Assembly: GCF_900496995.4 (NCBI RefSeq)
Contig: NW_024470380.1
Location: 19,859 to 83,858, forward strand
Direction: 5' to 3'
DNA from: Aquila chrysaetos chrysaetos
Taxonomy: Eukaryota; Chordata; Aves; Accipitriformes; Accipitridae
DNA: 64,000 bases
The notes under the pieces were generated by a model. That model saw only the letters and a program-made list of their open reading frames with translations. It made no database searches and was not told the origin of the DNA. The position numbers and the translations under genes were made by a program. Positions 1 to 12,500 of the stretch are shown piece after piece (the stretch's first letter is position 1; each line of letters opens with the position of its first letter).

Positions 1-3000
1 CACAAAGCACATTATTCTGAAAATCACGCATTACCATTTTTCTACGCATTTTTTTCATGCTGCTTTGCAGTGTACATTTTCATATTGTGTTTTAACGGTG
101 AGATTGATTTAATTGGCAATTGTTTACCTAATATTGCTAGTCTCCTACATTATTACTATTTTTACAGGCATCAAAAAATTCTGATGAAAATGTTTTAAAG
201 TTGAAAGAACACCCACAATAGAAGAAAGTTCCAAAATCACCTGAGAAATTTCCAAGGTTTACTTTCTTCCTCAGAAATACAACAAAATAATTCTGATTTT
301 CACTGCAATTTCATTTAACTGAAGTCTATTTTCTACCTTGTGAAATGGGAAATAAGTACACCATTATTCTCTGTGTTAACATACTACTTCCAATTAGCTG
401 TACCTTTATATTAAGTTTAGCTACGAGACATTCACTTGCATGCTTCTAAATATACAGTTGGGTTATTTCCTTTTATAATCCATGCTGCCTGACAGAGCCA
501 GAATTTTTTTTTTTCTTTCCCCGTAAAGAAGAGTTTCATTTTAAGAATATGTGACCAAGAAGAATAAAGCTGAGACGAAATTTCAGGGAATAGCTATAAA
601 ATGAACTCAGTGATCCTCTCTAAACTCTCCATTGGTTCTATTGAGACTATCTTCTCAAAGACACTTTGCGGGCTAAGTTGGCCATATGTCCACACTGCCC
701 AGGCTGCAGCAAGGCACCCAGCCTTTGTTCAACAAGCAGTAACGCTTTGAAAATAGTGGGCTTTTGATGCACTTTCCAGTCGGCACTCATATGTAGTTTG
801 GATGCATCTTCTGGACCCAAGCCACCTGAAGCATCACTAGTCAACGTACACCTGGAGAAGAGGCATAGCCCAAAACACTGTAGTTACATGGCCAGGTCAG
901 CACGATGCTATAGCCAGTGTGACCCAGAAAACTAGATGCAATGATGCCACGCCGTAACCAGTCATGATGTCATCTCAACACGGGCACCAAGCAAGGAGGT
1001 TTCTGATCAGGTAACTGCCACTGGGCTTCACAAGACTAAACTAACACCTGGGACTTGACTGCTTACAAGTTTGGGCCACACAAAAGCCCTAAAACACGCA
1101 GAAATCGTAGACTTGATCAGTGACACTAGCATAAATGGAATGCTTATGGCAGTCATCCCAGGAAAATGGTAAGTGCCACACAAATGGACACTATCCTCCA
1201 GTAGATGCTACACAACAGGGAACCCGTGGACATGCCCAGCCCAGCCAAGGATGGCCTTCTGTCAGAAAGCGACTGTTAGTTTCATTGCTAAGTCGAGGAC
1301 AAGCCAGATGGCTGTAGTTTCACACACCTGCACGCTCCAATGCTGACATTGAACAGGCTGGTGCCAAGCGAGGAAAGCCACAAGGTAATGCGAGTTTAGT
1401 GCAGACAGAGGATGATGACCACCACCCTCTCCTCCTGGACTGGGCAGCTCATCCCAGACCTGGCACTACTCCAGACTTTCTGCCAGCTCATTTAGCCCAC
1501 AGCCCAGTCCTGCAAATCCAGTCCTACCCAGGGATGCTGGTGTCACTCTGCCAGAAACAGCCTGAGGTGACAGGCCTTGGTTCAATAAGAATCGCAAAAA
1601 AAAAACCAAACCCAAAAACAACAACAACAAAAAAATCACACGAAATCCCACACACAACATAAAACTGGCACAGGAGCTAGACCCCTGCATGTGAACCAGC
1701 TGGTTATCCACGACCACGAGGAGGTCACCGCGTGACACCTCAGCTCTCTTACCTGCAGCTCTGGCTGTCCCTCACAAGACAGCTGAACCCCTCCTGCCTT
1801 TCCTGTCTTGCTAGTAACATCCCACTGAAAAATAATCCCTCCGTGGTCACTAGAGAACAGCCAAGGAGGACATGGGGCAGGGCCACTTACAAAGGTAACA
1901 GTGAGGTGGCCCTGGGGTCCGCATGGTTACAGAGAAGTCAAGTATGGCACAAATGCTCACCAAGACTAGGCAGACCGTAGTCAGGTGCTACGGAATAGCA
2001 AGCATCCCTCGCAGCACTCAGCCTTTCTGTACCGGTGATGTCAAACAGCATGAACATGGGTGCCGTTGTCTAGCCAGAGCTACAGCCATGGGGACTTACT
2101 CTGAAAACTGCACATACTTGGCCCTCAAAAGCCAGCATTTTGTCTCAGAGTTCAACAAAGCCAATGTTTATCTCAATGTGGTCACATAGCAAGCCTGTTT
2201 CTTTCACCTCCTCTCCAGAAAATATCTCCTGTTCAAAAAAAAAGACACAGATGGTCGCTGTTCATGCTACCCATCTGAAATTTTGAGTCAAGTTAGCTTT
2301 TGGTGCTTTGTTTCTATCACCAGATTCCTTGAAATTCCCACAGAAGTATGAAGGCACTCAAAGGAGAACAGAGAGCTGGTTGATTGACCACCTTGCTCTC
2401 CATCTGAATTGCACTCAATTAGCTAATGCCATTCAGCTTGTGACATCTTAGTTGCCTTAGGCATATACTGGTACAGCCCTGCTAAAGGCAGGTACTCTGA
2501 TAAAACTGCATGGATAAAACTGGCAGAGAATCTGGTCTCACATCTGAGGCCATGCCTGGGCCAACAAAACCAAACAAAAATAGAGAATTTTAGAAGCCAG
2601 CTACTGAAAGTATTTAACAGGTAGTTCCCAATAAAGTGTCTGTGGACAGAGGAGTGTCATTAAGATGACTTTACCTTTGACAAGACAAAGGAAAAGTATA
2701 ATCACATTTTGCACATCAACAGACACACAAATTCAGCAATTGAAAGATTAATGAGAGAACGGGCTTACTTTGCTTTCCTATCGCTTCGTCTTATCTCAGG
2801 GCTGGAGGAAATACACTAGAAAATTTCCCATGTAGTATTTTAGGCCAAGTTCTCTGTTGACATCAACATTAGTAGAGAGTACTGGTTAAAAATAGATGAC
2901 ACCTTAGCCTAATATCTCTGCAAAGATCAATATTTAAGCAGTATTTTTTAAGACCTAGAGAAAGCTCAGCAGGACCCCCAGAAACACTTCTGCAGAAGCA

Positions 3001-3645
3001 ACAAGCAGCAACCTCTGTTACCAGGCTTCGATTCAAAACAGATCAAAGCATTTGGCTGACCCTGGAAATGAACTAGTGCTTTCTAAGGCTACAGATAATC
3101 TCACTAAGACCATTACCCAGCTCACAATGAACTGATAAAAAAGTTTTCACTACTTCTCTATGGAAGTTGTCTCTTGTCATTTGCACTTCCCCTCCCTTCT
3201 TCGAGGAAACTTGTTCAGACAAATTTAAATTACATTTGCGGACCTGTATTAGTATCTTGTCACATGAAGTTTCTTCCTTCCTATCATCTGAGCTGTGACC
3301 TCAGTGCCACTTTCTTTCGAGGACTGGGAGATGAAGTTTGCCTTTTAATAAATTTCTCTATGGAACACTCAACTCACGAAACACTCGGTTTACAGAGGAA
3401 AAAAGTTAAAATACGTTATCCTCGTTTGTCCCAAACACAGATGGGGAAACGCTCCAGAGAAAAATCCCAGCTGTCAATCTGCACTGCAGACCTCTACTTC
3501 ATACTGATGTTAGAGGGAGTTCCACCCAGCAGATGTGTGCAGACAATGCAACAAAAATCTGCAATGCAGACAACAGATCCACAATGCAGATCAGATGCTA
3601 GGATTTTACTCACAGGGTGATAATTCAGCTTCGCTGTTCCCACTA
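1..3645. other. non-coding DNA, nothing recognised
   Basis: All six frames are broken by frequent stops and I recognise no conserved protein, RNA gene or clear repeat. There is an A-rich stretch near 1597-1640 with a short CAA repeat. The sequence could be intronic or intergenic; the window does not decide which. Confidence 0.5.
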
Positions 3646-4640
3646 CAGAATCACAGAAATGCTGAGGCTGGAGGGGGCCTCTGGAGATCATCTAGTCCAA
3701 GCCCCTTGCTCAAAGCAGCGTCAGCTACAGCAGGTTGCCCAGGACTCTGTCCCATCATGTTCTGAATATCTCCAAGGATGGAGATTCCACGACTTCTCTG
3801 GACAACCTCTGCCAGTGTCTGACTACCCCTCACAGTAAAAAAACAAAACAAAACAAAAAAAAAATCCAACCCAAAAACCATTTAAAAAAAAAAAGAGCTT
3901 CTTCTTATGTTTGAATGGTATTTCCTGAATTTCCATTTTTGCCCTCTGCCTCTTGTCCTGTCACTGGGCACTACTGAGAAGAGCCTGGCCCCATCTTGTG
4001 TGCTTCCTTCCGTCAGGTATTTATATTGATAAGCTTCCCCCAAACCTTCTCGCCTCCAGGCTGAACAGTCCCAGCTCTCCTGGCCTCCCCTTCTATGTCA
4101 AATGCTCCAGTCCCTTCATCTTCTTCATGGTCCTTTGCTGGACTCTTTCCAGTGTGCCCCTGTCTCTCTTGCACTGCGGAATCCAGAACTGGACGCAGCA
4201 CTCCACATGTGGCCTCACCAGTGCTGAGCAGAGCAGAAGATGGACCTGCTGGTGATGCTCTTTCTAATGCCACCCAGGATGCTGTCGGCCGCCGCCTTTG
4301 CTCCAAGGTCACATTGCTGGCTCACGGTCTAAGTTGTTGTCCAACAGGACCCCAACCTTCTTCTCAGCAAAGCTGCTTGCCAGTCAGTCAGCCCCCAGCA
4401 CATACTGGGGCATGGGGTTTTTCCCTGCCGCCTAGCAGGACTTTGTGCTTCCCCTTGCTGAACTGCACGAGGTTCCTGTCAGCCCAGTTCTCCAGCCTGT
4501 GGAGGTCCCTCTGGATGGCAACACACCCACCAGGTCTACCAACCACACCCCCTCTTTTGGGGGGGGTGTTCATCTACAAACTTGCTGAGGGTGCGCTGTG
4601 CCCCATCATCCAGGTCATTAACGTTAAACAGCACAAACCA
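3646..4640 (-). mobile_element. CR1 LINE, 5'-truncated, 3' end
   Basis: Read on the minus strand, this is the 3' portion of a chicken-repeat-1 non-LTR retrotransposon. The plus strand begins with the reverse complement of the typical CR1 3' terminus (gatcatctagtcc near 3687) and continues through the 3' UTR into the end of the reverse-transcriptase ORF around 4500-4620. An A-rich expansion at 3838-3895 interrupts the CR1 consensus as I know it. The element is truncated at its 5' side, as most CR1 copies are, and its reading frame is broken. The inner boundary near 4640 is approximate. Confidence 0.85.
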
Positions 4641-5524
4641 CAGTTGTATAGGCCATAACACAGCCATGCTGGGACACGGGCGACCGGGGTGGAAACCGAT
4701 CTGTGTAAAACAGTTTGAATCAATTTGTGCTATTATAAAATTTTCATTCATTACTGTACAACTGCTTCAAAAAGAATGACATATAGAAGATGACAAATCT
4801 GAGTTTAACCTCACTTCAGTTCAGAAAAAAATGAAATGAGTTTGGAAAAAAGAGCGCAATACGGCTGATATTCTGCTGCAGCACAAAACTAAGGAGCCTG
4901 TATTCTGTTGATACCAACCAGCAATTTTTGTAAGAAATTTAGACAGTTTTGCTAGCAGAAGAGCTGATATATCAGGATAACACAATTATTTATATTATAT
5001 AATGAATTATAAAGCAGAAAAGCACTAAGCACATTTTGTTTTTTTCTGAGAACTAATGCAATGAGCAAACATGCAAAGCCCAAGCAACACAAAGAAAACC
5101 TACATGGCAGCTCATGGCTTGCCAACACCATCCTCAGGTGCTCAGAAAGTGCCTTGGCTACATTAGAATCAGCATTAAAGCAGTGGTGAAAAAAGGTCAA
5201 CAGTTAAAGGCCACACTGATTCCAAGTCTGCAAGCTTCACGGAGTTTTTGTGAAAGCCAGCGGGCATTCCGCAGATGGGAATTTGCTGTATCTAGCCCAG
5301 GCCACTTTGATTAACACATTATTCAGCAGCATTGCTCCTGATTCAGCAAAACCACTCTGCCAAGTTTATCAGATTTGTAACATTAATCAACAAAGAGGCA
5401 TGCTTCAGTGCACGAGCACTGTTTTGAAATACCAAGCCACACACTCACCTGCAGTAAATCAGTATAACTCCACAGAAGTCAACTGAGTTTTATGCCAATT
5501 TACACCAATTTTGGCCCACTCCAT
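4641..5524. other. non-coding DNA, nothing recognised
   Basis: Unique-looking sequence between a CR1 and a solo LTR. It has only short chance reading frames and no repeat that I recognise. The last five bases (tccat) are the left copy of the target duplication of the LTR that follows. Confidence 0.5.
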
Positions 5525-6111
5525 TGTCGTGGTTTAACCCCAGCCAGCAACTAAGCACCACGCAGCCGCTCACTCACTCCCCCTCCCCACCCCCCCAGTG
5601 GGATGGGGGAGAAAATCGGGAAAAAGAAGCAAAACCCACGGGTTGAGATAAGAACAGTTTAATAGAACAGAAAAGAAGAAACTAATAATGATAATGATAA
5701 CACTAATAAATTGACAACAGCAATAATGAAAGGATTGGAATGTACAAATGATGCGCAGTGCAATTGCTCACCACCCGCCGACCGGCACCCAGCTAGTCCC
5801 CCGAGCGGCGATTCCCCGCCCCCACTTCCCCAGTTCCTATACTAGATGGGACGTCCCACGGTATGGAATACCCTGTTGGCCAGTTTGGGTCAGGTGCCCT
5901 GGCTGTGTCCTGTGTGAACTTCTTGTGCCCCTCCAGCTTTCTCGCTGGCTGGGCATGAGAAGCTGAAAAATCCTTGACATTAGTCTAAACACTACTAACA
6001 GCAACTGAAAACATCAGTGTTACCAACATTCTTCACATACTGAACTCAAAACATAGCACCGTACCAGCTACTAGGAAGACAGTTAACTCTATCCCAGCTG
6101 AAACTAGGACA
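5525..6111 (-). mobile_element. solo LTR, avian ERV family (copy A)
   Basis: A 587-bp solo LTR lying in reverse orientation. On the minus strand it starts tgtcctagtttcagctggga and ends with the typical ggttaaaccacgaca, giving the TG...CA termini of an LTR. It is flanked by a perfect 5-bp target duplication, tccat, at 5520-5524 and 6112-6116. No internal retroviral sequence remains, so it arose by LTR-LTR recombination. A 5-bp duplication is usual for class III (ERVL-like) elements, which is my tentative assignment. It is the same family as the copies at 8925 and 20925. Confidence 0.88.
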
Positions 6112-8924
6112 TCCATTTACACTACTACACTCTCTAAATCTTTTACTCCAGTACTGCAGACATTGCAGGTAATTATATTATAAGCAACTTTAAAACTATT
6201 TAGGAAGCGAAGAAACTCTCACAAGGAGCTACAGTGCCATATGAGGAATCCAATTTTCTCAACATCTTCAGAATGAATCTGAGTATTGCTTTATTATGAG
6301 TGATACTGTTTGAAATTAGGGCAGACTTAATTGTAACTGCTACAAGCCGCTGGTAGGATAACAAGCATCTTTTTGATTCAGGAGCAGATACTATTGGTGA
6401 CAATTACATGACAAAAAGCAGTCTTGAGGTTCCAAGTACTGGAAAGAGAAATGTTACCTTCATCTTAGAAACTCCAACTACAGATGCTCACGCTGATCTA
6501 AATGCTGCTTGCGCACATCATTTAAGAGGAAGGAAAAGAAGCTTCTGAGAGTTTTCCTTTTTACAGCAAATGCTCTTCAGTAGCTCTCATTTAAAAGAAA
6601 CACAACTTCAGGTCTAGCCCTTTCTCAGCTGAGCTGAGAGAAAATTTGCTCTGACAGGGAACTGCAAGTGCTCACATGAAAGAAGAGACAGATCAAAGGT
6701 ACATACATAACAGAAGGAAGCCCTGGGCACAAATGGGGACCCAAAGCCCACATTCCTGGGTCAACTGCCACACCTCAGAATGCAGGCCTTTCCACCAAAA
6801 GAAGAGACAAGATTGCTCTTTGCCAGAGTAAGAGCAGCACTGACAGCAAATTTAAACTATAGGCCTGCTTTCAAAACAACCGGAGTCAATTTATAAAGTT
6901 CACATGGAAACCAAGTAACACATGATAGCTTTAGCAGTCTTGCTGTGAACACTTCAGTAGATTCAGATCCAAAAATTGTTACAACTAAAAATAAATGTCC
7001 CAATCTGCAAACTACAGACACAGCGGCTCTGACATCAGCATGTGCTGAGTACTCAGATGGATAGTGTGATAATTTCCAAATGAGACCTTCCTATTACATA
7101 AAACAGTTCCTAGAAATTGCCAGTTGGCAGCCCAACATGCAAAAACCAGATAAAGAACAGCCATTAGCAAGTTAGGTGGCTAAGGGGTGTTGACAGTTCA
7201 CAGCAGCTTACCTAGACCTTGCTATCTATCTGCAAAGGCACTGGTAGGCTGGGCTTTAGAATTTCTGGCAAAAGAATTTCCAGCAAAATACAGCAGTTAC
7301 CAAAAATCATTCTGCATGGGGAGGCAAACCGGACAAAACCTTCATCAGAAAGCACAGGGTCAAAAGAGAGATACACAGAGCAGGGGGTGCAAACAGGGGA
7401 CTCCAAGCAACCCATAGCCTGGTAGTCATAGCATTCCTGGGGGAATCAACAATTCAATCCATTGGATGCATGACACCTGCAACAGGTATGGGGATTTCCA
7501 ATGTGTCCCAGGTACATGGTTAGCATAGATTCTCTCTTGGGTTTCATGAAAAAAACAAATCTCAGATTGATATTTCGATGCATAAATGGCTAGTGTTTTC
7601 CCAAGACAGAACACAGTTTTCTCTCCACATCTGATCGTCATACTCAATTAACTGGAGCTAAGTATGCCTTTTTCCTCCTCCTTCAAAGCTCTTCACATTA
7701 AGAAGAAATGCAGGACGTTAGCAAAGATTAAGCTCTTATCCATCAGCCTTAAGATTATTTTGGGTAATTGCATGATTGCTATTGTTGTTATTCACTTCAA
7801 AATATTCCTGAACTCTTACTTGCAGGTTTTGTGGTCTCAAAACCAAACCAAATCTGTCCCTGATTGGATTGGATCTGGAGAATGTTTTACCACATCCTTT
7901 AGGAAAGCATCACAGTACAACGTACCACTTAACTTCATTGCCATCAGCCAGCCATTTAAAAGCAGATGAAACTGTACAGGAATTTCCTTTTGAGTGCCTT
8001 TTTAATGCTTCTTGCTTATGCAAATAAAAGAACTCAAAGCTTCAGCAATTCATCACAGACAATTAGCTCAGCTCATCACACTCTCTCTGACTGCCAAGAG
8101 TAAGAAAGCCACTATCCCATTTTCTCATTGGGAATCAAATATACACCATGACAGCCTTAATTCAATAACAGGATGAGCAACTTACGGACCACAGGACATG
8201 CACAGACTGCCAAGGACAATAACTCTCTTCCAGAGCCCGCATTCCCCTCCTCCCAAGTGCCCTTCAAGGGCAAGCTGCAGGCTGGAGGAGTAGGCCAGGT
8301 GGCCACCAGCACCTTTCCAGTGCTATTTTGCCTGAAAACCGAGCTGCTCCTTTCCATTAGGTGACACGCCATGACAGTCAGTTCACATCAGGAAACCCTC
8401 GACCTCTGCATGTGCACAGAAAGACCACGCTGGGTGTCACCACATGCCAAGAGACCAGGGGGTCATGGCATAGAATTCACTTAATCTACCCAAATAAGAT
8501 ATGTGGTCCGCTCCACCAGGGTGATTAGACGCGATTTATAGCATAACAGTAGTGACAAGAATACCTTTCATTAGCATCACTTGGAGTACTCAAAGCTGCA
8601 GCACAAGCTGTGACTGGTTTCTTAGGCACTTGTGCTTTACATCTTTCCTACCTTCCCCACAGCAACACATTCTGTGACCTGCTGTGTCTCCTGCTGCTCT
8701 GCTCTCCTTGGGCTTTTCCTCCCAATATCGCCCTGCCTGCTTGTGTGGTCACATATGGCGCCTCGTTCACCACTACAGATATGATTAGATAGAGAGTATG
8801 TTAGCACTGGTCAGCCAGAGAGCAACTCTGGGAAGTCAGCTTCTCTCTCTCCTATCCATTCCTTCACTGGGACCCTTTCTTATCCTACCATCAGTTTTCA
8901 CAAAGCAGAGAGGAACTAAATACC
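6112..8924. other. non-coding DNA, nothing recognised
   Basis: AT-moderate unique sequence with only short, unconvincing reading frames on both strands. I see no splice-bounded exon, RNA gene or repeat that I can support. Confidence 0.5.
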
Positions 8925-9501
8925 TGTCCTGGTTGCAGCTGGGATAGAGTTCACTGTCTTCCTAGTAGCTGCTAGGTGCTGAGTTCAGTATGTGAAGAAT
9001 GTTGATAACACCGATGTTTTCAGTTGTTGCTAAGTAGTGTTTAGACTAATGTCAAGGATTTTTCAGCTTCTCATGCCCAGCCAGTGAGAAAGCTGGAGGG
9101 GCACAAGAAGTTCACACAGGACACAGCCAGGGCACCTGACCCAAACTGGCCAACAGGGTATTCCATACCGTGGGACGTCCCATCTAGTATAGGAACTGGG
9201 GAGTGGGGGCAGGGAATCGCTGCTCGGGGACTAGCGGGGTGCCGGTCAGCAGGTGGTGAGCAATTGCACTGCGCATCATTTGTACATTCCAATCCTTTCA
9301 TTATTGTTGTTGTCAATTTATTAGTGTTATCATTATCATTATTAGTTTCTTCCTTTTTGTTCTATTAAACTGTTCTTATCTCAACCCACGAGTTTTACTT
9401 CTTTTCCTGATTTTCTCCCCCATCCCACTGGGGGGGTGGGGAGGGGGAGTGAGTGAGCAGCTGCGTGGTGCTTAGTTGCTGGCTGGGGTTAAACCACAGC
9501 A
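8925..9501 (+). mobile_element. solo LTR, same family (copy B)
   Basis: A 577-bp solo LTR in forward orientation with TG...CA ends (tgtcctggttgcagctggga at the start, ggttaaaccacagca at the end). The perfect 5-bp target duplication atacc sits at 8920-8924 and 9502-9506. A polyadenylation-like attaaa lies near 9363 within the R-like region. It is in opposite orientation to copy A and in the same orientation as copy C. Confidence 0.88.
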
Positions 9502-12500
9502 ATACCTTTGAGATGTCTACCATTCTGTTAAGCTACTGATCAAGTTCAGCTATGCTTAAGAACTTAACGGGAAGGCTGACTGAGAGATATACAGCAATTT
9601 CCTTTGGAAAAGGATAGCCAGCTTTCCTTAGGAAACCAGGCTAAAAATTACGTCAACAGGAATTGCAAGGCATCCCAGTTTGATATTAGTATGTAGAGGC
9701 TTTTAATCTCTCATGGTGGAGACAACTAAATAGTGCATTATTAAACACTTCCTTATCAGAATAAAGACCATCCTTAAATTAGTGTCTTTTCCTATATACA
9801 ACTCCCTGCCCATATACAGTTTCTTCTGAAAACCTGCAAGGAAGACTGGGCTAGCAACTTCAGTAAGCCAAGCAACTAAGCACAGCCCCTGCAACAGCCT
9901 TGTATACCCACAGGAGTGCCGCACGGACATTTAAGACTCACATGGTTGTAGAGCTATACCACATCTGGATCTAAAAATACGTTCGCCCTCTGTGTGTGGT
10001 GGGGGTACTGTAGCCCATGTCAAGGACTGGGGGTGATCTGCATGCTTACAAAGACAGAACTGGAAGCCTTGCACAGCTGCAAAACAAATGCTCAGAGTTT
10101 ATTATGGTACAAGATTCATGTGACATACGTCAGGCAGAGAAGGGTGGTCAAGGACAGGCATTGGGCAGTCCTCAAAGCAGGACTTCTTTACTACCAGGAC
10201 TTTGTTTAGCCATGGAGCTTCAGCTCAAACTCTCATTCCCATTTTGGAAGTGGATTTCTTCCCTGCCTTTCAGAGGCACAGCTCTGTTAGGACACCCACA
10301 GTCCATCTGAATTTCTCAACTTGGGTCTTTTCACGTGTCTGATATTTACAGGGACAGAATCTCTGGCTTTGCTTGTCATCAATAATACATCTATCCTATG
10401 AAGAACAAGATGACTGTGACACCAAAAAAAACCCCAAACCAAAAGACAGAGAAGTCCACTTCTCTTTCAACTGCCTGAAAAAACACCTTCCTTCTGGACT
10501 CCTCTGGGTATACACAAAGAGAGAGAGAATACAGCCTTTGAACAGTAACTGGGATCAATCTTTCTCCTCTGATCATTCCCCCTCTGACTCATAAATCTCA
10601 ATCTACCAAGAAATGAGCGCATAGCTCTCACAAAGCATGACATGCACCTAGAAGGGAGGCACAATTAAAAGAAGAGACAAGAGAGACAAATGATATGGGA
10701 GCCATTTCCTTAATGAACAGAACACTTTTCCCTTCTTATTTGTCACAATGACTACCAATAAATAACAGGAAGAAGCAACAGGTTTGAATACAACATAGAT
10801 GAATTTAAGTTTAATGCAAGTAAAGTGCCTCATAACAAGTCTGGATTGAAAAAGATGTTGAGAAGGGTGGTTTTCAGAGAGACTGCTTACATTTTAATGT
10901 TTAGCGAGACCTGAATCTGCACTAGATGGGTACAGAAAACAATGAGAAAATGTCTTGGTTTTTTGGGTTTTTTTTTTTAAACAAGTTAGGGCAAGTGAGA
11001 TTGATCTCTCATTTTTGTGTGTTCTTTAAAAAAAACAAGAAGAAAATCCAAATAAAAAAGGCAATAAACAAATACTGAGACCCGGGAGGGAAGGCGGGCT
11101 TTATTCTACCCCACGACTAGCCCTCAACTCCTGTTCTTCTGCGGTCATGGTCACAGCTCTCCCGCATAGCATCACCTCCCTCTCTGATTTTCAGACCTCA
11201 CATACTAGCTTAGGTAGCTATGGCCAAGCTTTGGTGCTGCCCAGAGAGTGTCAAAACATGAGAGGTGCTAAAGGAGTCCTGTAGGTCCCTCTCCACCAGG
11301 TGACTGGAGATGGGCTCTTGCTAGGACTCAGGCAAGGGAGGGGGAAGGCTGGCTCATACCCCTTATTCCCACCGATGCCACTTTGACCCACACAACTGAG
11401 GCTTGTGGGCTGACTCCCAGCACACAGTGCTGTGACTAAAGTTTTCGCATTTGGAGCGCTGCAGTATCACCTCTATCCTGTCGATCAAATGGCCAGTAGC
11501 TGGCATGAGCAACAGTTTACATCACTCACAACCGAACCTGAAATACAGGAAGATTAGCTGTCAGTGCGATTTAAGACTCCCAAAGCAGAACAGAAGCAGA
11601 TAAGGAAAGCAAAGCAAACCATCCTTGGAAAGATAAAGAAACTTTGCAGCTGACACAGGAAAAGCAGCTATTAAGGTAAGCAGGGGTGTTACCAGTCTCA
11701 AGCTAAAAGTATTTTGAAAGGTGACAGCGATTAAGAAGCCATGCAAGCCTTGAGCTTAAAAACACTCTGACCTTGTAGGAACTGAATCTGCCTTTCTGGT
11801 TCCCAGGACATATGGCCTCAGTAACAGATGATATATATCACTTCCTAGTTCAGTATAGCTACAGAGGTATCCAGTAAGGCTTGTCTGGTACAGGACAGAG
11901 GGTCTGTGCCTCACCTGCTGACTGTTCAGCTGCCTGCTACCCTGACTGATCACTTTGGAATCACTCCTGACCCAAGCCCCCGCGTGCTAGATAGAGCCAG
12001 CTGGACTACTCCACGATTCCAGACCAACTTCAGCTGTCACACAGGCCCTGGACCAGGATGGCAGGTTGCACTGAACATTTTGTCTCAGATGACCATCTCC
12101 ACTCCTCCCTGGATGTCACCGTCACCTTGTACCATGGGAACTCTCCTGCCACAAGATCCAGCACGGCCATTACATCCCATAAGCACCACCACAGTCATAT
12201 ACCCCAATCCAGTGTCCCAGGTCTCCGGACTCAAAATAACAGCCCGTCTCTCCCGTACATCAAAACCAAACAAGTCTAGCAGAAATGATGACATCTTGGA
12301 CACATCGAGTTTTCAGCTGGAGCAGTGCCACCCTGGTGACTTGGTTCACTCCAGGCAGCAGTCTGGGGACAAATGCAGCAGTTTCTCTCCTATCCTCCAA
12401 TATAAAACACTTCCACAAACTTCTAGGTGGTATTGGGAGAACAGCACCCAAACTGTCTCTGGTTGCTCTGCTCCCCCTGCTGGGTGCCAGCCCAGCGTTA